From contig JAPUEI010000095.1 of assembly GCA_027492675.1 (NCBI GenBank), positions 49,300 to 88,444 of the forward strand: a stretch of DNA of 39,145 bases. Reading direction: 5' to 3'. This DNA is from Propionibacteriaceae bacterium. GTDB lineage: Bacteria > Actinomycetota > Actinomycetes > Propionibacteriales > Propionibacteriaceae. A program made the translations under genes and the position numbers. Below are positions 24,985-37,000 of this stretch, piece after piece (position 1 is the first letter of the stretch; the number at the start of each line of letters is the position of its first letter). Below the pieces are notes generated by a model. That model saw nothing but the letters and a program-made list of their open reading frames with translations, was not told where the DNA came from and did not search any database.

Positions 24985-25031
24985 CCCGAGCCGCTTGGGC
25001 CTAGGGCCGCGGGTTTGGCCTAATGGGGACC

Positions 25032-26735
25032 ATGACACGACCCATGATCCGGGTGCTCCGCGCCGCGGTGACCGCACTGGCCGTCGCGCTGACGGTCACG
25101 GTCGCTGGACCCGCGCCGAAGGCGAGCGCCGTGGACACCGCCGCGTACATCACCCTTGTGGCGCCCATGGCGCAGCGGGCCAGCGGCATGTACGGGGTGC
25201 CGGCGTCGGTCACCATCGCCCAGTCGATCCTGGAGTCGGGCTGGGGTCAGTCGACCTTGGCGACGCAGGCGAACGCGTACTTCGGCATCAAGTGCAACTC
25301 GTCCTACACCCCGTACTCAACGGGCTGCTACACGATCGCGACGCAGGAGTACGACCCCGCGACGGGCACGTACTACACGGTGACGGCGGATTTCCGGAAG
25401 TACGGCTCGGTGACGGACTCGATCCTCGACCACGGCTACTTCCTGTCGCACAGCAGCCGCTACGCCGGCGCGTTCGCCTACAAGGACAACCCGGACCAGT
25501 TCATCCGTGAGGTCGCGGCGGCCGGGTACGCGACCAGCCCGACGTACTCGACATCGGTTATCAACATCATGGTGAAGTACAACCTCTACGTCTTCGACAT
25601 CTCGAACGATCCGAATCCCACGGTCGCTGACCCGGGCGGCTTCGTGGCGCTGTCCCCGACGCGGTACGTCGACACTCGCTACACCAAGCCCCTGGCCGCC
25701 AACGGGACGCTGGACCTCCAGATCGCGGGGCTGAACGGCATCCCGGCCGACGCCACCGCGGTGTCGATGAACGTGACGGTGACCCAGCCGAAGGCGTCCG
25801 GCTACATCGCGGCGTACCCCGCGGGGTCCATGCCGAACTCGTCGACGCTGAACTTCGTCGCCGGGCAGACCGTGCCCAACGCCGCCATCGTACGGATCGG
25901 GGCCGGCGGCAGCATCACGCTGCGCAACTCCTCCATCGGCACCAGCCACCTCATCGTCGACGTGACGGGCTACTACAAGGCGGCCACGGCCGTCCAGGCG
26001 GGCATGTTCGTGCCTGTGTCTCCGGTGCGGATGGCCGACTCCCGTTCGACCGGTGGCGTCGGCTCCAATGCTGACCTCGTGGTGGACCTGACCAGCCAGC
26101 TGACGAGCGCCCTGGGCGCATCGTGGGCCGGGGCCAGTGCCGTCGTGAACGTCACCGTGACGGGCGCCTCGGCCAGCGGGTTCGCGACCGCCTACCCTTC
26201 GGACGCCGGCCTGCCGGTGGCGTCGTCGCTGAACTTCGTCCGTGGAGCAACGGTGGCCAACCAGGGCATCGTGCGGGTGGGTGCCGACGGCCGGATCCGG
26301 GTGCGAAACGCCAGCCTGGGCGCGAGCCAGGTCATCGTCGACGTGTTCGGCTTCTTCGTCGGCGGGAACGTCACGATGAAGGGCGGGTTCGTCCCGACCG
26401 CCGCTCCGACGCGTGTCCTCGACTCGCGGATCGGGTTCGGGGCGATCGGTCCGATCGGCGCGGGGGTGCAGTTCGGTGTGGACCCGCGGCAGCCTGCTGC
26501 GGCGGCCGTCGCTCTCAACGTCACGGTGACCTCACCCCAGCTCCCGGGATACCTGGCGGTCTGGCCGGCCGACCGCGCACGCCCCACGGCCTCGCAGGTG
26601 AACTTCAAGGCCGGTGACACCATCGCCAACTTCGGCCAGATCCGCGTGAGCGCCGGGAAGACGCTGGCCATGGCCAACATCTCGTCGAGCACGATCCAGG
26701 TCATCGGCGACGTCGCGGGCTACTACACGGCCTGA
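25032..26735 (+). CDS. Secreted GH73-type wall hydrolase with three C-terminal repeats
   Basis: A 567-residue exported protein. A signal peptide (basic start, hydrophobic core, cleavage near AKASA) leads into a glucosaminidase domain (about 40-190): PASVTIAQSILESGWGQSTL with probable catalytic Glu68, YFGIKC, a shared FRKYGSVTDSILDHGYFL and SSRYAGAF. This fold cleaves the glycan strands of peptidoglycan. The rest is three related units of about 115 residues. An ATG at 25023 would add three residues; 25032 is favoured because a CCTAAT hexamer ends 7 bases before it. The gene lies between nusB and carA, where relatives often keep pyrRBC. Confidence 0.85.
   Translation: MTRPMIRVLRAAVTALAVALTVTVAGPAPKASAVDTAAYITLVAPMAQRASGMYGVPASVTIAQSILESGWGQSTLATQANAYFGIKCNSSYTPYSTGCYTIATQEYDPATGTYYTVTADFRKYGSVTDSILDHGYFLSHSSRYAGAFAYKDNPDQFIREVAAAGYATSPTYSTSVINIMVKYNLYVFDISNDPNPTVADPGGFVALSPTRYVDTRYTKPLAANGTLDLQIAGLNGIPADATAVSMNVTVTQPKASGYIAAYPAGSMPNSSTLNFVAGQTVPNAAIVRIGAGGSITLRNSSIGTSHLIVDVTGYYKAATAVQAGMFVPVSPVRMADSRSTGGVGSNADLVVDLTSQLTSALGASWAGASAVVNVTVTGASASGFATAYPSDAGLPVASSLNFVRGATVANQGIVRVGADGRIRVRNASLGASQVIVDVFGFFVGGNVTMKGGFVPTAAPTRVLDSRIGFGAIGPIGAGVQFGVDPRQPAAAAVALNVTVTSPQLPGYLAVWPADRARPTASQVNFKAGDTIANFGQIRVSAGKTLAMANISSSTIQVIGDVAGYYTA
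25640..26732 (+). repeat. Three C-terminal protein repeats of the wall hydrolase
   Basis: Units at about 25640-25980, 26000-26360 and 26383-26732. Each begins with a DTR or DSR motif (YVDTRY, MADSRS, VLDSRI), continues with LNVTVT-like and YPxG/WPAD strands, then a SSLNF or SQVNF strand, and ends with DVxGYY or DVFGFF. I recall this repeat in many actinobacterial secreted proteins but cannot name a family; cell-surface binding is plausible. Confidence 0.75.
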
Positions 26736-26743
26736 CGACTGCC

Positions 26744-26768
26744 CGGACCGTGGGCTCCTACCGGTCCG
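26744..26768 (+). terminator. Hairpin before carA
   Basis: CGGACCG (26744-26750) and CGGTCCG (26762-26768) are exact inverted copies around an 11-base loop, after the wall hydrolase stop and before the carA promoter. It separates the two units; no T-run follows. Confidence 0.45.
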
Positions 26769-26784
26769 CGGTGGTGGGCCCTGA

Positions 26785-26790
26785 TAAAGT
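26785..26790 (+). promoter_or_regulatory. -10 element of leaderless carA
   Basis: TAAAGT ends 8 bases before the carA ATG. There is no room for a PyrR-type attenuator leader between the promoter and the start codon. Confidence 0.45.
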
Positions 26791-26798
26791 CGCCCGCG

Positions 26799-27949
26799 AT
26801 GAACGCCCAGGAGCTACGGACAGTCCCCGCGATCCTCGTTCTCGAGGACGGACGCACCTTCCGTGGCCGGTCATTCGGCGCGGCGGGTGAGACATTCGGA
26901 GAGGCGGTCTTCTCCACCGGCATGTCCGGTTACCAGGAGACCCTCACCGATCCCAGCTATCACCGCCAGGTGGTCGTCGCGACGGCCCCTCACATCGGCA
27001 ACACGGGGTGGAACGACGAGGACGACGAGTCGAGCCGCATCTGGGTCGCCGGCTACGTGGTGCGTGACCCGGCCCGGATCCCGTCCAACTGGCGCGCGAC
27101 GCGCTCGCTGGACGACGAGCTGCGCGCGCAGTCGATCGTGGGCATCAGCGACATCGACACGCGCGCCCTCACCCGACACCTGCGTGAGCGGGGCGCGATG
27201 CGCGCCGGCATCTCCACCGAGACCCTCGACCCGGAGGAGCTGCTCGCGAAGGTGCTGACCTCGCCGCAGATGGAAGGCGCCAACCTCGTCGGCGACGTGA
27301 CCACGGCCGAGCCGTACACCGTCCGCCCGGTGGGGGAGAGCCGCTTCACGGTGGTCGCCCTCGACCTCGGCATCAAGTCGATGACCCCCACGCAGATGGC
27401 CGCGCACCACATGACGGTGCACGTCGTCCCCGCCACCACCACGATCGATGACGTGATGGCGTTGAACCCCGACGGGCTGTTCCTGTCGAACGGGCCCGGT
27501 GACCCGGCCACCGCCGAGGTGCAGGCCGAGCTCGTACGTCAGGCTCTCGCGCGTGGGGTGCCCTTCTTCGGCATCTGCTTCGGCAACCAGATCTTCGGCA
27601 TGGCTCTCGGGTTCGGCACGTACAAGCTGAAGTACGGCCACCGCGGCATCAACCAGCCTGTCCAGGACCGCACCACCGGCAAGGTCGAGATCACGGCGCA
27701 CAACCACGGGTTCGCCGTGGACGCGCCGGCCGACTCGGCGACCATGACGCCGTACGGAGTGGCGACCGTCTCTCACGTCTGCCTCAACGACGACGTGGTG
27801 GAAGGCCTCGAACTCACGGGGGAGGACGGCCGGGTCCGCGGCTTCTCGGTCCAGTACCACCCGGAGGCAGCCGCCGGCCCTCACGACGCCGCCTACCTGT
27901 TCCAACGGTTCGCCGACGTCATGAGCGGCGTCAGGGGAGGGGCAGCCTG

Positions 27950-27950
<1 letters not shown>
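26799..27950 (+). CDS. carA: Carbamoyl-phosphate synthase, small (glutaminase) subunit
   Basis: A 383-residue protein that hydrolyses glutamine and passes ammonia to CarB for pyrimidine and arginine synthesis. The N-terminal domain has [13 protein letters not shown] and [16 protein letters not shown]. The class I amidotransferase domain has Cys260 in GICFGNQ and the His/Glu pair in [13 protein letters not shown]. The residue after Gly is Asn where most CarA have His (GICLGHQ); it is not catalytic. The ATG at 26799 appears leaderless. The stop overlaps the carB ATG (TGATG). Confidence 0.97.
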
Positions 27951-31272
<3,322 letters not shown>

Positions 31273-31276
<4 letters not shown>

Positions 31277-32358
31277 GCCTGCGGTCCGCGGGCCTCGACC
31301 TGGGCTACCGCAGCCTTGTCCGGCCGGGTCTGTTTCGTGCGCACGGCGGCGACCCTGAGCTCATCCACGAGTCGCTGATCGGTTTCCTGGGCGGGCTCGG
31401 GCCTGCGGGGCGGGCGGGACTTCGGCTGCTGGCCGGTGGCCCCACCTCGCCGGTGACCGTGGCCGGCATCCGGTTCCCGGGCCGCGTCGGCGTCGCCGCA
31501 GGGCTCGACAAGGACGCGCGGGCGGTGACGGCGTGGTCGTCGCTGGGCTTCGGCTTCGCCGAGCTGGGGACCGTCACGGCGCTGCCGCAGCCCGGCAACG
31601 ACAGGCCCCGTCTGTACAGGCTGCGCGAGTCGCGGGCGATCATCAACCGGATGGGCTTCAACAACGCGGGGGCCAAGGCACTCGCTGACCGTCTGTACGA
31701 GCTGGGCGTACGCCGCGGCCAGCCGACGTGCGGCATCCCGCTGGGGATCTCGATCGGCAAGTCGAAGGTCACCCCGCTCGAGGACGCCGTGCCCGACTAC
31801 GTGGCGTCCCTGAGGATGCTGGCGCCGTACGCGGACTACATCGCGATCAACGTCTCCAGCCCCAACACGCCCGGCCTGCGCACGCTCCAGGACGGCGGCA
31901 TGCTGGCCGACTTGCTCAGCAGCCTGACCCGGGAGGCGTCGCAACTGATCCACCCGCTCGGACCCGTACCCATCTTCGTGAAGATCGCTCCCGATCTCAC
32001 CGATGCCCAGCTGGACCAGGTGATCGGCGTCGTCACCGACATGGGAGGCCGCGGCATCATCGCCACGAACACCACGTTGGGCCGCGACGGGCTCGCGGTG
32101 TCCGACCAGGTCCACGCCGAGCAGGCTGGCGGTCTCTCGGGGGCGCCGCTGACCGCACGGGCACTCGAGGTGGTGCGCCGCATCGCCGCGACGACGACAC
32201 TGCCTGTCATGGGCGTGGGCGGCATCATGACTCCGGACGACGCGGAGCGCATGGTCGATGCCGGCGCCCGTCTGGTGCAGGTGTACACGGGATTCATCTA
32301 CTCCGGGCTCGGCCTCGTGGCCGGCATCAACGCCCGGCAGCTGGGGAGGACGACATGA
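31273..32358 (+). CDS. pyrD: Quinone-dependent dihydroorotate dehydrogenase (class 2)
   Basis: A 361-residue flavoprotein oxidising dihydroorotate to orotate at the membrane with quinone. The N-terminal extension ([20 protein letters not shown]) typical of class 2 enzymes precedes the barrel. [33 protein letters not shown], the catalytic-serine loop [19 protein letters not shown] and [11 protein letters not shown] are the FMN and substrate motifs. The GTG at 31273 makes a GTGA overlap with carB, and the stop overlaps the pyrF ATG by 4 bases. Confidence 0.97.
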
Positions 32359-33164
32359 CCTCGTACGGTGAACGGCTCGCCGCCGTGACCACGGCCCGCG
32401 GACGTCTCTGCGTGGGCATCGACCCGCACCGCTCGGTGATCGAGGCCTGGGGACTGGAGTACGGAGTCGCCGGTCTCGAGGCCGTGGCCCGCGGCATGGT
32501 CGACGCGCTCGGCGACGTGGTCGCAGTGTTCAAGCCGCAGTCCGCGTTCTTCGAGGCGCATGGATCTGCCGGTATCGCGGTCCTGGAGCGCACCATCGCC
32601 GCCGCCCAGGCCGCGGGAGCGCTGGTGATCGTGGACGCCAAGCGGGGCGACATCGGCTCGACGATGGCGGCGTACGCGGACGCCTACCTGTCCGACGGCT
32701 CGCCGCTGGCCGGCGACGCGGTGACGGTCTCCCCGTACCTCGGCTTCGGCTCGCTGCAGCCTGCGCTGGACATGGCCCACGCGACGGGGCGGGGTCTGTA
32801 CGTGCTGGCGCGGACCAGCAACCCGGAAGGCGGCGACGTCCAGGCGGCGGTTCGGGCTGACGGGCGATCCGTGGCCCAGGCCATGGTGGACGCGGCCATC
32901 GCGGAGAACGCTGTCTCGGGGCAAGGGGCGGTCGGCCTGGTCATCGGCGCGACCCACACGGACGCAGGCTGCGATGTGAGCGCGTTCAACGGGTCGATCC
33001 TCGCCCCCGGCATCGGCGCGCAGGGCGGGTCGATCGACGGTCTTCAGGGCATTTTCGGGGCCGCTACAGGACACGTACTTCCGTCTGCCAGTAGGGAAGT
33101 TCTGCTGCGCGGCCCCGATCCGCAGGAGTTGCGAGAAGCGGTCACAAGACTCCAACTGTCTTGA
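32355..33164 (+). CDS. pyrF: Orotidine 5'-phosphate decarboxylase, type 2
   Basis: A 269-residue barrel enzyme making UMP from OMP. The motif [20 protein letters not shown] holds the catalytic Lys96 and Asp residues and marks the longer type 2 form. [25 protein letters not shown] and [11 protein letters not shown] are other family strings. It overlaps pyrD by 4 bases (ATGA) and ends the car-pyr unit. A TTGACA sits on its stop codon without a matching -10. Confidence 0.97.
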   Translation: MTSYGERLAAVTTARGRLCVGIDPHRSVIEAWGLEYGVAGLEAVARGMVDALGDVVAVFKPQSAFFEAHGSAGIAVLERTIAAAQAAGALVIVDAKRGDIGSTMAAYADAYLSDGSPLAGDAVTVSPYLGFGSLQPALDMAHATGRGLYVLARTSNPEGGDVQAAVRADGRSVAQAMVDAAIAENAVSGQGAVGLVIGATHTDAGCDVSAFNGSILAPGIGAQGGSIDGLQGIFGAATGHVLPSASREVLLRGPDPQELREAVTRLQLS

Positions 33165-33179
33165 CACGCGGCGTCAACG

Positions 33180-33195
33180 TCACAAAACCCTGTGA
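33180..33195 (+). promoter_or_regulatory. TCACA-N6-TGTGA palindrome at the mihF promoter
   Basis: TCACA (33180-33184) and TGTGA (33191-33195) are exact inverted copies with a 6-base centre, overlapping the expected -35 region of the mihF promoter. It is the outward form of the CRP consensus, so CRP itself is not proposed. The regulator is unknown. Confidence 0.35.
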
Positions 33196-33203
33196 GGACT
33201 GGA

Positions 33204-33209
33204 TAGATT
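33204..33209 (+). promoter_or_regulatory. Probable mihF promoter -10
   Basis: TAGATT fits TANNNT and would start transcription near 33216, giving a leader of about 110 bases. The leader holds two further symmetries: ATCCGG/CCGGAT (33230-33253) and a 12-base palindrome TGAGGGCCCTCA (33274-33285). Confidence 0.4.
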
Positions 33210-33323
33210 AGAGCCTGACGGTAGATGTGATCCGGACATGGGGAGCCCCGGATTCCATCACCCGCTCGTAAGTTGAGGGCCCTCACTCTCTCGAGCGAGG
33301 CCGAAGGCGATCGGAGAACGCAC

Positions 33324-33635
33324 GTGGCCATTCCTCAGTTGTCACCCGAGCAGCTCCAGGCTGCGCGAGAAGCGGCGGCATCGGCCCGACGTTCGCGTGC
33401 GGAGCTCAAGTCGAAAGTACGAGATGCGCAAGTCACTCTTTCTCACGCACTCGACCTTGCCGCCGCGGACGATGTCCTGGCTCACGTCAAGGTCGTTGAC
33501 CTGCTCAAGTGCGTTCCCCGTGTGGGGGACAAGCGGGCGGCGGATGTGATGGAGCGACTCGACATCGCCCCGAACCGCCGCATCCGCGGTCTCGGGCGGC
33601 ACCAGGTGGCTGGCCTCAAGGCCGAGTTCTCGTGA
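33324..33635 (+). CDS. mihF: Actinobacterial integration host factor (mIHF)
   Basis: A 103-residue DNA-binding protein of the actinobacterial mIHF/sIHF family, unrelated in sequence to the HU-like IHF of other bacteria. The long N-terminal helix is SPEQLQAAREAAASARRSRA. The helix-two-turns-helix DNA-binding region is LLKCVPRVGDKRAADVMERL followed by RRIRGLGRHQVAGLKAEF. It compacts and bends DNA and helps shape the nucleoid. The GTG at 33324 follows GGAGAA by 7 bases. It overlaps gmk by 4 bases, a conserved actinobacterial order. Confidence 0.95.
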   Translation: MAIPQLSPEQLQAAREAAASARRSRAELKSKVRDAQVTLSHALDLAAADDVLAHVKVVDLLKCVPRVGDKRAADVMERLDIAPNRRIRGLGRHQVAGLKAEFS

Positions 33636-34201
33636 CGGTCACGGTCCTCACCGGGCCCTCCGGGGTCGGGAAGGGGACCGTGGTCACCCGGCTTCTCCAG
33701 CAGCACCCCGATATCTGGTTGTCGGTCTCAGTGACCACGAGACCCCCACGACCCGGCGAGCGGCACGGGGTGAACTACTGGTTCATCAGCGACGGCGAGT
33801 TCGACGCCCTCATCGAGGACGATGACCTGCTCGAATGGGCGCTGGTGCACGGGGTGCATCGCTACGGCACACCCCGCGCCCCTGTCCTGAAGGCCGTGGC
33901 CGAGGGGAAGAGATGCCTGCTCGAGCTCGACCTGGCAGGCGCGCGGAGGGTCCGGCAGACGATGCCTGAAGCGCGGTCGGTGTTCCTGATGCCGCCCAGC
34001 AGGGCGGAATTGGAGCGCCGGCTGCGCGGCAGGGGCACGGAGGGCGAGGCCGAACTCGAGCGGCGATTCCGCACGGCAGACCTCGAGCTGGCCGCCGCGT
34101 CGGAGTTCGACACGGTCATCGTCAACGGGGATGTCGCACAGACGGTGGAGGACTTGGTAGGATTCATAGGTCTGGGCCCAGAGCAGATTCGGGCCACGTA
34201 G
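33632..34201 (+). CDS. gmk: Guanylate kinase
   Basis: A 189-residue kinase turning GMP into GDP. The P-loop GPSGVGKGT starts at residue 8. The GMP-binding segment has SVTTRPPRPGERHGVNYWFI, and LLELDLAGARRVRQTMPEA is the core strand-helix. The lid region carries RLRGRGTEGEAELERR. The GTG makes a GTGA overlap with mihF. A possible internal -10 (TAGGAT, 34158-34163) for rpoZ lies in its last codons. Confidence 0.96.
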   Translation: MTVTVLTGPSGVGKGTVVTRLLQQHPDIWLSVSVTTRPPRPGERHGVNYWFISDGEFDALIEDDDLLEWALVHGVHRYGTPRAPVLKAVAEGKRCLLELDLAGARRVRQTMPEARSVFLMPPSRAELERRLRGRGTEGEAELERRFRTADLELAAASEFDTVIVNGDVAQTVEDLVGFIGLGPEQIRAT

Positions 34202-34223
34202 GAATCCCTAGTGAAGGCACCAA

Positions 34224-34559
34224 GTGACGGTTCACGCTGAAGGCATCACCAACCCGCCGATCGACGAGCTGCTGGAGAAGGTGGACAGCAAGTACCGGTT
34301 GGTGCTGTTCGCTGCCAAGCGCGCTCGCCAGATCAACGCCTACTACTCGCAGCTCGCCGAGGGCCTGCTCGAGAACGTGGGGCCGCTGGTCGACACCTCT
34401 CCCCAGGAGAAGCCCTTGTCGATCGCTCTTCGCGAGGTCAACGCGGACGTGCTCGAGTGCACCCAGATCGATCCCGAGGCCGAGGCTGCCGCCCGTGCCG
34501 AGGCTGTCGCTGACCCCGACTTCGTCTTCGGCGACCCCTTCGGCGACGCCGACCTCTGA
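34224..34559 (+). CDS. rpoZ: RNA polymerase omega subunit
   Basis: A 111-residue protein that helps fold and hold the beta' subunit. The family core is [38 protein letters not shown] and [10 protein letters not shown], followed by an acidic C-terminal tail ([17 protein letters not shown]). The GTG at 34224 follows GAAGG, 22 bases after gmk; coaBC follows after 19 bases. Confidence 0.96.
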   Translation: MTVHAEGITNPPIDELLEKVDSKYRLVLFAAKRARQINAYYSQLAEGLLENVGPLVDTSPQEKPLSIALREVNADVLECTQIDPEAEAAARAEAVADPDFVFGDPFGDADL

Positions 34560-34578
34560 GCTGAGCGGACGCCCGTCC

Positions 34579-35802
34579 ATGAGCCGGATCGTGCTGGGCG
34601 TGTCCGGTGGGATCGCGGCCTACAAGGCGTGTGAGGTCATCCGGCGTCTGCGCGACGCCGGCCACGACGTGACCGTCGTACCCACGAAGAACGCGCTCGA
34701 GTTCGTGGGCGCCGCGACGTTCGCCGCGCTCTCGGGCAAGCCCGTCGCTGCCGACGTCTTCACCGACGTCGAGACGATCCCGCACGTACGGATCGGGCGC
34801 GAGGCCGACCTCGTCGTGGTGGCGCCTGCCACAGCCGACCTGCTCGCTCGTCAGGCCGCGGGCCGCGCCGACGACCTGCTCACCAACGTGCTGCTCACCG
34901 CGACCTGCCCTGTGCTGGTGTGCCCGGCCATGCACACGGAGATGTGGCGTCACCCGGCCACTGCCCACAACGTCGAGACCCTCCGGTCGCGCGGCGTGGT
35001 CGTGCTCGATCCCGCGGAGGGACGCCTGGCCGGTCCGGACAGTGGCGTCGGCAGGTTGCCGGAGCCCGAGGAGATCGTGGACGTGGCCTTGTCGCTGCTC
35101 GACGGGCCGACGGCTGCTGTCGCCGCTCGACGCGACCTTGTCGGGCTGTCCGTCGTGGTGAGCGCCGGAGGCACGCACGAGGCGATCGACCCGGTGCGTT
35201 TCATCGGGAATGCGTCGTCGGGCCGCATGGGCGTCGCTCTCGCCCGGGCTGCGGCGCTCCGTGGAGCGCGCGTCACGCTGGTCGCGGCCAACCTGTCCGT
35301 ACCGCTGCCGTCGTCAGTCACCGTTCGCACGGTCAGGTCGACCGCGGACCTCGCCGCCACGATGGCCGCCGAAGGCCCCAGCGCCGACATCGTGGTGATG
35401 GCCGCGGCGCCGGCCGACTTCACGCCCGTCTCACCCTCCGGCAGCAAGCTCAAGAAGTCGGGCGGCGACGGAATGGTGCTCGATCTGGCGCAGACCGAAG
35501 ACGTTCTCGCCGCCCTTTCCGAGAATCGTCAACCCGGACAGACAATTGTTGGATTCGCTGCAGAGACGGTGCCGGAAAAGGCCCTACTCGTGGAGGCCGG
35601 ACGCGCGAAGCTCGCGCGAAAGGGAGCCGATCTTCTGGTGCTCAACGACGTCTCGGGCAGCAAGGTCTTCGGACTGTCTGACACCACTGTCATGATCGTG
35701 GACGCGGGCGGCGTCCTCGACGAGGTCACCGGAACCAAGTCCGTGGCCGCCCATCGGATCCTCGACGCGGTCGTCACTCACCGCGCCACAGAGAAAGCGT
35801 AG
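34579..35802 (+). CDS. coaBC: Bifunctional phosphopantothenoylcysteine decarboxylase/synthase
   Basis: A 407-residue fusion doing two steps of coenzyme A synthesis. The N-terminal CoaC flavin domain has [19 protein letters not shown], the catalytic His in [18 protein letters not shown], and the clamp PAMHTEMW (His replaces the usual Asn of PAMN). The C-terminal CoaB domain (from about 180) has [29 protein letters not shown] with SKLKK, and VLNDVSG for CTP and substrate. The ATG at 34579 opens the conserved domain although the frame extends upstream into rpoZ. Confidence 0.96.
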   Translation: MSRIVLGVSGGIAAYKACEVIRRLRDAGHDVTVVPTKNALEFVGAATFAALSGKPVAADVFTDVETIPHVRIGREADLVVVAPATADLLARQAAGRADDLLTNVLLTATCPVLVCPAMHTEMWRHPATAHNVETLRSRGVVVLDPAEGRLAGPDSGVGRLPEPEEIVDVALSLLDGPTAAVAARRDLVGLSVVVSAGGTHEAIDPVRFIGNASSGRMGVALARAAALRGARVTLVAANLSVPLPSSVTVRTVRSTADLAATMAAEGPSADIVVMAAAPADFTPVSPSGSKLKKSGGDGMVLDLAQTEDVLAALSENRQPGQTIVGFAAETVPEKALLVEAGRAKLARKGADLLVLNDVSGSKVFGLSDTTVMIVDAGGVLDEVTGTKSVAAHRILDAVVTHRATEKA

Positions 35803-35809
35803 GAGCACT

Positions 35810-36997
35810 GTGCATCGTCTGTTCACCTCTGAGTCCGTCACCGAGGGCCACCCCGACAAGGTGGCCGACTCGATCTCCGACTCCGTCCTCGACGCCCTCA
35901 TCGGTGAGGACCCCACCAGCCGTGTCGCGGTCGAGACGCTCGTCACCACCGGGCTCGTGGTGGTGGCCGGTGAGGTGACGACGGAGGCGTACGCAGAGAT
36001 CGCCAAGATCGCGCGGCAGCGCGTCCTCGACATCGGCTACACGTCGAGCGACATCGGATTCGACGGGGAGTCCTGCGGCGTCATGGTCGCCCTCGGCAGC
36101 CAGTCGCCCGACATCGCGCAGGGCGTGAACTCCGCTGAGGAGCGCCGCGCCGAAGGCTCAGGCGACGACCTCGACTCGCAGGGCGCGGGCGACCAGGGCC
36201 TGATGTTCGGCTTCGCCTGCTCCGACACCGCGTCGCTGATGCCCCTGCCGATCGACATCGCCCACCGCCTCGCCGAGAAGCTTGCGGCCACGCGGCACGC
36301 CGGTGCTCTCGACTACCTGCGGCCGGACGGCAAGACGCAGGTGACCATCGCGTACGACGGCGACATCCCGGTCGCGATCGACACCGTGGTCGTGTCGACG
36401 CAGCACCGCGGCGACGTCTCCCAGGCGACGATCAAGGCCGACCTCGTGCGTGAGGTCATCGACCCGGTGCTGGCGACGTACGAGCTGGCGCGTCCTGACC
36501 TCAAGGTGTACGTGAACCCGACCGGCTCCTTCGTCGTGGGTGGCCCCATGGGCGATGCGGGCGTGACCGGCCGCAAGATCATCGTCGACACCTACGGCGG
36601 CATGGCTCGTCACGGTGGCGGCGCCTTCTCCGGCAAGGACCCGTCCAAGGTCGACCGGTCGGCGGCGTACGCGATGCGGTGGGTCGCCAAGAACGTCGTC
36701 GCCGCGGGTCTGGCGACCCGGTGCGAGGTGCAGGTCGCGTACGCCATCGGCCGCGCGCACCCGGTCGGTCTGTACATCGACTGCTTCGGCACGGAGAAGG
36801 TCCCGCTCGAGCAGATCAGCGCCGCGGTGGACGCCGTGTTCGACCTGCGTCCCGCGGCCCTGATCCGCGACCTCGACCTGCTGCGTCCGATCTACACGCT
36901 GACGACCAACTACGGCCACTTCGGTCGTGAGCTGCCCGAGTTCACCTGGGAGCGCACCGACCGTGCGGACGCCCTGGCGAACGCCGTTCGGGGGTAG
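35810..36997 (+). CDS. metK: S-adenosylmethionine synthetase
   Basis: A 395-residue enzyme making S-adenosylmethionine from methionine and [35 protein letters not shown] and the P-loop-like GGGAFSGKD are the family signatures, followed by [20 protein letters not shown] and the C-terminal [10 protein letters not shown]. The GTG start follows AGGAG by 5 bases, 7 bases after coaBC. No SAM riboswitch fits in that gap. Confidence 0.98.
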   Translation: MHRLFTSESVTEGHPDKVADSISDSVLDALIGEDPTSRVAVETLVTTGLVVVAGEVTTEAYAEIAKIARQRVLDIGYTSSDIGFDGESCGVMVALGSQSPDIAQGVNSAEERRAEGSGDDLDSQGAGDQGLMFGFACSDTASLMPLPIDIAHRLAEKLAATRHAGALDYLRPDGKTQVTIAYDGDIPVAIDTVVVSTQHRGDVSQATIKADLVREVIDPVLATYELARPDLKVYVNPTGSFVVGGPMGDAGVTGRKIIVDTYGGMARHGGGAFSGKDPSKVDRSAAYAMRWVAKNVVAAGLATRCEVQVAYAIGRAHPVGLYIDCFGTEKVPLEQISAAVDAVFDLRPAALIRDLDLLRPIYTLTTNYGHFGRELPEFTWERTDRADALANAVRG

Positions 36998-37000
36998 GCC

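Noticed and set aside
26736..26798. PyrR-dependent attenuator before carA
   Set aside because: The gap is 63 bases, the only hairpin lies upstream of the -10, and the transcript appears leaderless.
33180..33195. CRP binding site before mihF
   Set aside because: CRP sites read TGTGA-N6-TCACA; this one has the arms the other way round.
35803..35809. SAM riboswitch before metK
   Set aside because: Only 7 bases separate coaBC and metK.
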